Made by a program: the position numbers and the translations under genes
Notes under the pieces: generated by a model
Seen by the model: only the letters and a program-made list of their open reading frames with translations
What the model was told of the DNA's origin: nothing
Database searches by the model: none
In this document: positions 6,316 to 12,684 of the stretch, piece after piece
Layout: each line of letters begins with the position of its first letter
Position numbering within the stretch: the stretch's first letter is position 1
Source of the DNA: Candidatus Aerophobota bacterium
GTDB taxonomy: Bacteria > Aerophobota > Aerophobia > Aerophobales > B3-G15
Length of the DNA: 12,684 nt
Direction: 5' to 3'
NCBI GenBank assembly: GCA_011372105.1
Contig: DRTT01000007.1
Location: forward strand, 1 to 12,684

Positions 6316-7416
6316 ATGAATCTTGTGCTTGCTCCTTCTAATTATATTCAGGAAAAAGGGTTAATTTTTAAGATAGGGGATTTTTTAGGAAAGTTTGGGA
6401 AAAATCCGCTTTTTTTAGCAGATCATCTTGTTGAGAAAATTATACTTAAAAAGGGACTAAAGGAAAATTTAGAAAGACACAATTTTTCCTTCAAGATTTT
6501 TCCTTTTTCGGGAGAGTGTTGTGAGGAAGAGATTTCTAAGGTCATTGAAGCTATAAAAAAGGGTGGACATGATTTTGTTGTGGGTTGTGGAGGTGGCAAA
6601 GCCATTGACACAGCAAAAGCAGCAGCATTTTATACCAGCCTGCCTTTTGTAAGTTTTCCTACAAGTGCTGCCACCTGTGCAGCATGGGCCTCTTCTTGTC
6701 CCCTCTATTCAAAAGAGGGCTATTATCTTGGAACAAAAGAGCTCGGGAGGTCTCCTGATCTTGTTCTGGTTGATACCCAAATTATAGCCGAGGCTCCTTC
6801 AAGGCTTTTATCAGCAGGTATGGGTGATTCTCTTGCCAAATGGTTTGAGGGAAAACCCACTTTGATCTTAAAAGATAAAAGCCTTATGGCGGATCTTGCT
6901 TTAAATCTCTCAAATTATACCTACAGAGCTATAAAAAAATTCGGCCCGAAGGCAAGGAAAGATGCAGATAGCAACATATGTTCTAAAGAGGTTGAATATA
7001 TTGTTCAGGTGAATATACTTATTAGTGGTCTTATAGGTAGAATAGGAGGGAAAGATTTCAGATCAGCTGCAGCGCATGCTTTTAATTATGCCCTATGTGG
7101 TGTGCGTAAAGCCTCCTGCACCTTGCATGGGGAGAGAGTGGCAATTGGTGTTTTGATACAGTTTATTCTGGAAGGGAAAAAAGAGGATTTTATAAAGAAA
7201 GTTTTGAAGCTTTACAGAGAGATAGGTCTTCCCTTGAGCATGGAAGAAAGAGGTGTCTATTTTGAAGAGGGTGAGATAGAGGAGATCGCAGCAAAAGTTT
7301 GCAGTGACCGACGAATTAAAAATTTGCCATTTTCTGTGGACGAATTTGCCTTTAAAAAAGCTTTTTTAGAACTTAAAAATTTGATCAAAAGTTTTAGTTT
7401 AAACAAGGAGAATTAA
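6316..7416 (+). CDS. Glycerol dehydrogenase-like metal-dependent dehydrogenase (GldA family)
   Basis: This 366-residue protein belongs to the iron/zinc-containing polyol dehydrogenase superfamily and is closest in length and motifs to GldA-type NAD-linked glycerol dehydrogenases. The NAD-binding loop GCGGGKAIDTAK is at 90-101 and the SFPTSAATCA segment follows. The metal ligands are D171 (GMGDSLAKW), H254 (AAAHAFNYAL) and H271 (LHGERVAIG), matching the Asp/His/His set and near-identical numbering of bacterial glycerol dehydrogenases. ATG 6316 comes 6 nt after thrC with only a weak ribosome site, which suggests translational coupling. Its stop codon is immediately followed by the thiC ATG, whose AAGGAG lies within this gene. 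True substrate is unknown; residence between thrC and thiC leaves a role in cofactor or amino-acid metabolism possible. Confidence 0.85.
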   Translation: MNLVLAPSNYIQEKGLIFKIGDFLGKFGKNPLFLADHLVEKIILKKGLKENLERHNFSFKIFPFSGECCEEEISKVIEAIKKGGHDFVVGCGGGKAIDTAKAAAFYTSLPFVSFPTSAATCAAWASSCPLYSKEGYYLGTKELGRSPDLVLVDTQIIAEAPSRLLSAGMGDSLAKWFEGKPTLILKDKSLMADLALNLSNYTYRAIKKFGPKARKDADSNICSKEVEYIVQVNILISGLIGRIGGKDFRSAAAHAFNYALCGVRKASCTLHGERVAIGVLIQFILEGKKEDFIKKVLKLYREIGLPLSMEERGVYFEEGEIEEIAAKVCSDRRIKNLPFSVDEFAFKKAFLELKNLIKSFSLNKEN

Positions 7417-8721
7417 ATGACCCAGCTTGAACATGCAAAAAGGGGTAATGTTACCCCTGAAATGAAGAAGGTGTGCCAGGAAGAGAAAATTAAAGAAGAC
7501 GAACTTCTGGAAAAAATTGCAAAGGGAGAGGTGATTATTCCAAAAAATAAACTTCGTCAGAATATCTCCGTAAAGGGTATTGGTAAGGGATTAAGGACAA
7601 AAGTTAACACTAACATTGGAACCTCTCCTGATATTGTTGATCTTGATTATGAAATTAAAAAGCTTAAAGTAGCAGAAAAAGCTGGAAGTGATACGGTGAT
7701 GGATCTTAGCACTGGAGGAGATCTTGATAAAATTCGTCAGAGTATAATAAAAAATACCACTCTTCCTCTTGGGACGGTGCCTATTTATCAAGCAGCAGTA
7801 GAAACAATTCATGAGAAGGGAAGCATAATTCACATGAGTCCTGAGAAGATTTTTGAAGTTATAGAGCGTCAGGCAAAGGATGGAGTTGACTTTATGACTG
7901 TTCATTGCGGGGTTACCCAGAGTACCCTTGAGCGTTTGAGAAAAGAAGGAAGAGTCGGTGGAATAGTAAGCAGAGGTGGAGCTTTTCTCACTTGCTGGAT
8001 GGTTGCCAATGAGAAAGAAAATCCTCTTTATTCTGAATTTGAAAGACTGCTTGAGATAGCAAAAAAATATGATGTTACCTTAAGTCTTGGAGATGGTTTA
8101 AGGCCGGGATGTATAGCAGATTCAACAGATAGAGCTCAGGTCCAGGAACTTATATTTTTGGGAGAGCTGGCACAAAAAGCTTTAGATGCCGGTGTTCAGG
8201 TCATGATAGAGGGTCCAGGACATATACCTTTTAAGGAAATTGAGACCAATATTATTCTGGAGAAAAAACTTTGCCACAATGCTCCCTTTTATGTTTTAGG
8301 ACCTGTTGTTACAGATGTTGCTCCAGGATATGATCACATTACCTCTGCAATTGGTGGGGCTTATGCTGCAAGCGTTGGGGCTGATTTTTTATGTTATGTT
8401 ACCCCAGGTGAACATTTGAGACTTCCGACCTTAGAGGATGTGAAGGAGGGAGTAATTACAGCAAGGATTGCTGCTCATATAGGGGATCTAAGCAAAGGGA
8501 TAGGAAACGCATTTTACTGGGACCTTGAGATGGCAAAAAACAGGGAAAAGAGAAACTGGGAAAAACAAATAGAGCTTTCCATTGATCCTGAACTTGCAAA
8601 AGAGATGAGGGAGTCTGCAACGCCAAAAATTAGAGATGTTTGCACCATGTGTGGGGAATTCTGCGCTCTGAAGATGGTAGAAAAAGCTCTTCGAGGAGAA
8701 AAACCCCTTATTTTTGCTTAG
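7417..8721 (+). CDS. thiC: Phosphomethylpyrimidine synthase ThiC
   Basis: ThiC is a radical SAM enzyme that rearranges aminoimidazole ribotide (AIR) to HMP phosphate, the pyrimidine half of thiamine. The 434-residue form lacks the long N-terminal extension of the E. coli enzyme, as in archaeal and many anaerobe ThiC proteins. Conserved motifs are VMDLSTGGDL (94-103), TVHCGVT (161-167), SRGGAF (195-200), GDGLRPGC (225-232), EGPGHIPF (265-272) and YDHITSAIGGA (305-315). The C-terminal cluster motif reads CTMCGEFC (C409, C412, C416), that is CX2CX3C, one residue shorter than the textbook CX2CX4C. AAGGAG precedes ATG 7417. The gene directly follows the gldA-like gene. I found no TPP riboswitch in the preceding sequence, which is coding, so thiamine control is not evident here. 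Confidence 0.96.
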   Translation: MTQLEHAKRGNVTPEMKKVCQEEKIKEDELLEKIAKGEVIIPKNKLRQNISVKGIGKGLRTKVNTNIGTSPDIVDLDYEIKKLKVAEKAGSDTVMDLSTGGDLDKIRQSIIKNTTLPLGTVPIYQAAVETIHEKGSIIHMSPEKIFEVIERQAKDGVDFMTVHCGVTQSTLERLRKEGRVGGIVSRGGAFLTCWMVANEKENPLYSEFERLLEIAKKYDVTLSLGDGLRPGCIADSTDRAQVQELIFLGELAQKALDAGVQVMIEGPGHIPFKEIETNIILEKKLCHNAPFYVLGPVVTDVAPGYDHITSAIGGAYAASVGADFLCYVTPGEHLRLPTLEDVKEGVITARIAAHIGDLSKGIGNAFYWDLEMAKNREKRNWEKQIELSIDPELAKEMRESATPKIRDVCTMCGEFCALKMVEKALRGEKPLIFA

Positions 8722-8736
8722 TTTGTGGGGGACTTT

Positions 8737-10101
8737 TTATTTTTCTATCTTTCTTCTTCTTATAGCAAATACCACTCCTCCCACGGCGAGTGGAAAAAGT
8801 GAGAGGTAATAAAGAAAGTTTGCATTCTCCTTTTTAATAATCCTTATTTCCCTTTCACTTCCTGAGAGGTTTTCATTATTCTTTTCTTTACTCTGTAGAT
8901 AAATTTTATAGCTTTTTTCCCGCAGGTTCTCTGATAGGATAAGCTGATATCCTGTGAATGTTGGTTTTTCTCCTGGATATTCTTCTTTAAATTCAACAAT
9001 ATTGTAACCAAGCTCAGGACCCGGTATCTGTTTTACCTTGTAAGGTTTTTCTTCTATTCTATCCAGAATTTTCTCTCTGCCAAAAAGAGTAAGGTAAACA
9101 TTTTTAATAGGTTCTGTATGGACCCATTTCCAGTTTTCAATCCTTCCTTCATTTTGAGGGTCAAGGAGTTTGTTATGGTAAAGCTCGTTGTATTCATCTT
9201 GGCTATAAGGTCTGAAGTAAAGAACATTTTTTCCAGCAGCGTATATTGTTTGAGCAGGATCATTGCACTCTTCTTTTTGTGTCCAGCGATTGCCCGGGAT
9301 TATTTCATATCCCACCCCTCCTCTTCGCCGGGCAGTAAATACTAAGACGTCCTTTTCGCTTCCCTCTACAATAGTTCCATCTCCTGCTCTAACTCTTATC
9401 TTGTACCTTCCTGCAGGAAGATTTAACACATAGTATTTTTTAGGCTCTGTGACGTAAAAGTCTGGTGCCCTTGGAGGTTCAGGCTCTTTTGGTATTTCAA
9501 TGTTTAAAGGTCCTTTTTCTCCTGCCTCTCTTCTCTTTTTAACTTCTTCAAAAAACTTCTCCAGTTTTTTTCTGTATTCCATCCTTGCATCATAGTATTT
9601 TTTTAACTCGTCATAGTATTTCTTTTCTGCATCCTTGTATTTATTGTACCAGTTTCTTGCCTCTTCACCTTTATAAAGGACATTTTTTTCACCCCAGTAT
9701 CCTTCTGGATAACACAGGACGGTATCTTCTTTTTGAAGTTTTTTTATGACCTTTTCGTCTTTTATAACCTCCAGAGTTCCCTCTATGTCCTCATTTAAAG
9801 TTCTCCAGGCTGCCATGTATCTTGCAGTTATGGGCCAGAAATAAACAAGAGTCTTTTTAGCACAGATAGCGCTTTTTTTATCTGCTATAAGATAAATGGT
9901 ATTTTCTGTTTTAGGGACAAATCCTCCACTCCATCCCTTTCCATCAAATACATTTAAACTGTAAACCAGCTGTTCCTGACGCAAAGGAGCAAGGTTTATT
10001 GAAACTCCCTCTTCCTCTTTTTTTTCCTGTGCAAAAACCTGGGTTGATATGAAAATTAGTGCTAATATTGAAATTATTATTTTTAAAATAGATTTTTTCA
10101 T
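8737..10101 (-). CDS. Large exported protein with C-terminal membrane anchor, ABC operon partner
   Basis: This 454-residue protein was not recognised as a named family. An N-terminal signal peptide (about 1-24, ending VFA) leads to an extracytoplasmic body, and a C-terminal transmembrane helix (about 429-446) ends in RRRKIEK, so the bulk faces outside. Residues about 145-191 form a Tyr/Lys/Glu-rich likely coiled coil (YNKYKDAEKKYYDELKKYY), followed by a Pro-rich linker (203-214) and a beta-sandwich-like segment containing LPAGRYKIRVRAG (228-240). Four Cys are spread over the body. The ATG overlaps the permease stop (ATGA) and has GGGGG upstream, so it is the last gene of the coupled ABC operon. 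It probably forms an envelope part of the transporter complex. It converges on thiC with a 15-bp gap. Confidence 0.8.
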   Translation of the reverse strand: MKKSILKIIISILALIFISTQVFAQEKKEEEGVSINLAPLRQEQLVYSLNVFDGKGWSGGFVPKTENTIYLIADKKSAICAKKTLVYFWPITARYMAAWRTLNEDIEGTLEVIKDEKVIKKLQKEDTVLCYPEGYWGEKNVLYKGEEARNWYNKYKDAEKKYYDELKKYYDARMEYRKKLEKFFEEVKKRREAGEKGPLNIEIPKEPEPPRAPDFYVTEPKKYYVLNLPAGRYKIRVRAGDGTIVEGSEKDVLVFTARRRGGVGYEIIPGNRWTQKEECNDPAQTIYAAGKNVLYFRPYSQDEYNELYHNKLLDPQNEGRIENWKWVHTEPIKNVYLTLFGREKILDRIEEKPYKVKQIPGPELGYNIVEFKEEYPGEKPTFTGYQLILSENLREKSYKIYLQSKEKNNENLSGSEREIRIIKKENANFLYYLSLFPLAVGGVVFAIRRRKIEK

Positions 10102-10934
10102 GCTCTTACCCCCTTTGCTCTCAAGATGTGAACAGACAGAGCCAGTAAAATCACAGTGTAAAGAACAGAGTAGAGAATATTAAGTAAAAATGGTTTCATG
10201 CTTCCAAGCCATATTGATTCCATCCCTCTTGAAAGGTAAGAAAAGGGAGATACCCAGTTTACAAAGTGATAAATTATACCTATTGTTTTCTGCAGGTATC
10301 GCATCCACGAAGAAAGAGCTTCAGAGGGGATGCGTAGAAAGATGTTCTGGAGAAACCATATACCAAGAAATGCAAGTAGTATACCTATGAGCCACACTAT
10401 AGAGCTTCTTACTTTTCCTGTGAGAGAGGATATAAAAAGACCAAAACTTATCACGCATGAAGCAAGAAATATTGATACAACAAAGGCTTTAACAAGAGCA
10501 ATGGTAAAGCCCAGGTTGGTTAGAAGAGATACTCCTAAAAAGTAAATGGCAAAAAAGCCCAGGATTATAAAGTAAAGAAGCATATCCGTGATGTATTTTC
10601 CCATTAAGAAAGAAAAAGAAGATACAGGACCGTAAAATAAAACTTCCAGTGTCCCCTGTTCTCTTTCTCTTGATATAGATATGGCAGAAACGATGACAAG
10701 GTAAAGAGATATAATTACAACCGAGGTAAAAAGAGGAAAGTTAAGAGGATAAGAGGAAATAAAAATGTTATTTTCTCTTATCCCCTGGAGAAAATTTTTC
10801 AGGATAAAGGAAGATACAAGAAAGGAGATAAATATTGCTATATATAACCCCCATCCGTACAGACTTGATAAAAGCTCCCTTTTGGCAAGGATTTTCATTG
10901 TATGTGCTGATAGAAATATCTCTTTTTCTTCCAT
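10098..10934 (-). CDS. ABC-2 type transporter permease
   Basis: This 278-residue integral membrane protein has about six hydrophobic helices (near 27-46, 66-87, 112-135, 145-168, 178-196 and 250-270), the typical ABC-2 permease layout. The hallmark cytoplasmic motif SREREQGTLEVLFYGPVS follows the second helix, as in NatB/NosY/GldF-like permeases. It would dimerise and pair with the ATPase encoded two genes upstream. ATG 10934 overlaps the previous stop (TAATG) and AAGGAGG lies inside the end of that gene, indicating translational coupling. Its own stop overlaps the next start by ATGA. The ABC-2 fold assignment is secure; whether it exports a lipid, peptide or polymer, or drives assembly of an envelope machine, cannot be read from the sequence. 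Confidence 0.92.
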   Translation of the reverse strand: MEEKEIFLSAHTMKILAKRELLSSLYGWGLYIAIFISFLVSSFILKNFLQGIRENNIFISSYPLNFPLFTSVVIISLYLVIVSAISISREREQGTLEVLFYGPVSSFSFLMGKYITDMLLYFIILGFFAIYFLGVSLLTNLGFTIALVKAFVVSIFLASCVISFGLFISSLTGKVRSSIVWLIGILLAFLGIWFLQNIFLRIPSEALSSWMRYLQKTIGIIYHFVNWVSPFSYLSRGMESIWLGSMKPFLLNILYSVLYTVILLALSVHILRAKGVRA

Positions 10935-11662
10935 TACTTTTCCTCCTTTTCGGGGAATAATTTTACATCATCGATTATGTCTTTAAAATTTCCCTGTTTT
11001 AAATGAACCCTTACTTCCATAATGCCCATTTTTCTATCTTCAAATTTTATTCCTGGAATTTTATCCCAGGCAAGAATTCCTTTGTTTTTTTCAAGGTAGG
11101 ATTGTGAATCCCAGAAGTCCTTTACAGGTCCTTCAAATAGTTTTTTTCCTTTTTTGTAATTTTCTTCTTCTCCTATTCTCTCCCACAGGGTAACCTCTAT
11201 TTTTATAGGGAGTCTGGGGTATTCTGTCATCCCTATACCTTTGCTGTCGACAAACCTCACCTCGATTATAATACCTTCTTTCTTTGATTCTGAAAAGCAA
11301 ATTATCTCTTTTAAATCAGGAATTTTATCACCTTTTAACGGTATATCAAGCCTGTTTTTCCCTGGGTTTATTTTTATTTTTTTTGTAAATTTCACCCATC
11401 CTGAGGGAGGGGAAACCTGGATTAGATACTCCCCGGGAGGTATTTTTGTGAGTTCATAAGAAGTTGTTTGATATAAAATGGTGGACCTACCATCCACTAC
11501 AATTCTTACTCCTCTTACAGGATCTCCTGAAAGCTCATCGGCAATTTTTCCTTCAATCGTGCCATATTTTGATGAACTTGCTTTAACAAAAAAAGTTACA
11601 CTTATAACTGCCACTATTGAAATTGCAGCCAAGGCCCCATAGATAATTCCTCTTTTTCTCAT
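10934..11662 (-). CDS. Membrane-anchored protein with carboxypeptidase-regulatory/PEGA-like domain
   Basis: This 242-residue protein has a basic N-terminus and one transmembrane helix (about 7-27), leaving the rest outside the cytoplasm. Residues about 34-110 resemble a CarboxypepD_reg/PEGA-type beta-sandwich: GTIEGKIADELSGDPVRGVRI, then IPPGEYLIQVSPPSG and the closing NRLDIPLKG. The C-terminal half (about 115-235) is beta-rich and unassigned. The ATG at 11662 shares one base with the ATPase stop (TGATG), with GGAGG 6 nt upstream; the stop overlaps the permease start. The position between ATPase and permease argues for a structural or regulatory subunit of the transporter. The domain call rests on pattern recognition and is moderately sure; function is unknown. 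Confidence 0.75.
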   Translation of the reverse strand: MRKRGIIYGALAAISIVAVISVTFFVKASSSKYGTIEGKIADELSGDPVRGVRIVVDGRSTILYQTTSYELTKIPPGEYLIQVSPPSGWVKFTKKIKINPGKNRLDIPLKGDKIPDLKEIICFSESKKEGIIIEVRFVDSKGIGMTEYPRLPIKIEVTLWERIGEEENYKKGKKLFEGPVKDFWDSQSYLEKNKGILAWDKIPGIKFEDRKMGIMEVRVHLKQGNFKDIIDDVKLFPEKEEK

Positions 11663-12615
11663 CAGACATCCTCCTCACCTTTTGCCAGAAGGGAGATGTT
11701 TTTCTGAGTTATGGTTATGAAAGCCTCCTCCAGGCTTATATCTCTTTTTTTTATGCCAAGCACTACTCCTCCTTTTTGAGCTATTGCAGAGGAGATTTCA
11801 GCTCTGTGATCTTTATCAGATGTTACTTTTAAGGTTAAAATATTTTTCTCACCTTTTACTTCCTTTACAAAATCAAAGGAATTTAAGGTGTCAATAATCT
11901 GCTTTGTTATCTCTGTAAGTTCTATTTCAAGCTGAATAAAATCTGTTAGTCTTCTTTTAAGATTTTCCATTGTGTCCTCAGCAAGAAGTTTTCCTTTGTT
12001 GATTATGGCTACTTTGGTGCAGAGCTTTTCCACCTCAGAGAGAAGATGGGACGAAATGAAGATGGTCTTCCCCTTTTTATTTTCTTTTTCTATAAGATCT
12101 CTTATTTGCTTTATTCCTGTTGGATCAAGTCCCGAGACAGGCTCATCCAGAAGTAAAAGCTCGGGCTCATGTAAAAGAGCTCTTGCAAACCCGAGTTTTT
12201 GCTGCATTCCCCTTGAAAATGCACCTAATTTTTTATTTCTTGCATCAAGAAGGTCAACTGCCGATAGGAGCTCTTCTATTTTATCTTTTTTATTTTTCAC
12301 CTTATAAAGGTCTGCAAAGAAGCTGAGATACTCCTGTGCTGTCATTTCTTTATATAAATACTGTTTTTCTGAGACTACACCTATTTTTTTCTTGGTAGAA
12401 AGAGGATTTTTACTGAGGGGCTCTCCCATTATGTAGATTTCACCCTGAGTTGGCTTTAGAATACCAAGCAACATTAGCATAGTTGTTGTTTTTCCTGCTC
12501 CATTTGGTCCCAAAAATCCGTAGATTTCTCCTTCTTCCACTTTAAGATTGAGGTTATCAACAGCTTTAAACCCGTCATACTCCTTTGTCAGGTTTTTGGT
12601 ATGAATAGCATTCAT
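11662..12615 (-). CDS. ABC transporter ATP-binding protein (ABC-2 class)
   Basis: This 317-residue ATPase is of the NatA/CcmA/DrrA type, with the nucleotide domain at about 1-215 and a C-terminal extension of about 100 residues typical of ABC-2 exporters. Walker A is GPNGAGKT (36-43), the signature FSRGMQQK (133-140), Walker B LLLLDEP (153-159), the D-loop SGLDP (161-165) and the switch His is H180 (ISSHLL). The signature is FSRGM rather than LSGGQ, and the Q-loop region reads VSEKQYLYKEMT, with Glu where Gln is usual; both are common in this subclass. It is the first gene of a four-gene operon, starting at ATG 12615 after a GAGG site, and its stop overlaps the next start. It would energise the permease two genes downstream. 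Confidence 0.94.
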   Translation of the reverse strand: MNAIHTKNLTKEYDGFKAVDNLNLKVEEGEIYGFLGPNGAGKTTTMLMLLGILKPTQGEIYIMGEPLSKNPLSTKKKIGVVSEKQYLYKEMTAQEYLSFFADLYKVKNKKDKIEELLSAVDLLDARNKKLGAFSRGMQQKLGFARALLHEPELLLLDEPVSGLDPTGIKQIRDLIEKENKKGKTIFISSHLLSEVEKLCTKVAIINKGKLLAEDTMENLKRRLTDFIQLEIELTEITKQIIDTLNSFDFVKEVKGEKNILTLKVTSDKDHRAEISSAIAQKGGVVLGIKKRDISLEEAFITITQKNISLLAKGEEDV

Positions 12616-12649
12616 TTTTCGTCCTCTTTTGAGGGATATTTGGCTTTAT

Positions 12650-12677
12650 ATTTTACCATAAATAATTTTTTAGTAAA
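12650..12677 (-). promoter_or_regulatory. Putative promoter of the ABC transporter operon
   Basis: On the minus strand, TTTACT (12677-12672, 4/6) and TAAAAT (12655-12650, 5/6) are separated by 16 bp. They lie about 35 bp upstream of the ATPase ATG, with GAGG between them and the start codon. Confidence 0.45.
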
Positions 12678-12684
12678 GTAAGCG

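Noticed and set aside
7300..7417. TPP riboswitch before thiC
   Set aside because: The upstream sequence is the coding end of the gldA-like gene and no THI-box core was seen.
8700..8738. Possible terminator between thiC and the convergent ABC operon (CCCC...GGGG followed by T-runs)
   Set aside because: The stem is only about 4-5 G:C pairs with a loop near 19 nt and a bulge before the T-run; too weak to call.

Overview
The window comes from a bacterial chromosome. It is AT-rich, with strong Shine-Dalgarno sites, sigma70-type promoters and many Lys/Glu/Ile codons. The conserved dnaX-ybaB-recR order, two tRNA-Ala genes, an archaeal-length ThiC and a glycerol-dehydrogenase-like protein suggest an anaerobic, possibly thermophilic bacterium from a poorly sampled lineage. 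The sequence alone does not allow a confident phylum assignment.

Layout. (1) Positions 1-971 hold the right part of an insertion sequence. Its DDE transposase reads leftwards, is cut by the window edge and is frameshifted before the catalytic Glu; two 19-bp repeats mark the likely IS end. (2) At 988-1282 a near-perfect sigma70 promoter drives a 76-residue single-pass membrane protein of unknown function. It converges on a GH130 glycoside phosphorylase gene (1288-2241, minus strand). (3) At 2297-2559 lie two tandem tRNA-Ala genes made by a 116-bp duplication. One has anticodon CGC and no encoded CCA; the other has anticodon UGC and an encoded CCA. (4) At 2574-8721 is a rightward gene run: dnaX, ybaB, recR, thrC, a gldA-like dehydrogenase and thiC. 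dnaX begins 14 nt after the second tRNA, so tRNA and mRNA are probably co-transcribed. dnaX also contains an in-frame A_AAA_AAG heptamer that could yield a short gamma form. (5) At 8737-12615 (minus strand) is a four-gene, translationally coupled ABC-2 transporter operon: ATPase, membrane-anchored beta-sandwich protein, permease, and a large exported protein with a C-terminal anchor. A promoter lies at 12650-12677.

How the genes work together. DnaX, YbaB and RecR serve replication and recombination. ThrC and ThiC supply threonine and the thiamine pyrimidine; the dehydrogenase between them has no obvious link to either pathway. The ABC operon is the least explained part of the window. Both of its exported subunits have PxGxY-type beta-sandwich segments and membrane anchors, which suggests a dedicated envelope complex working with an ABC-2 exporter. 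Its substrate cannot be read from the sequence.
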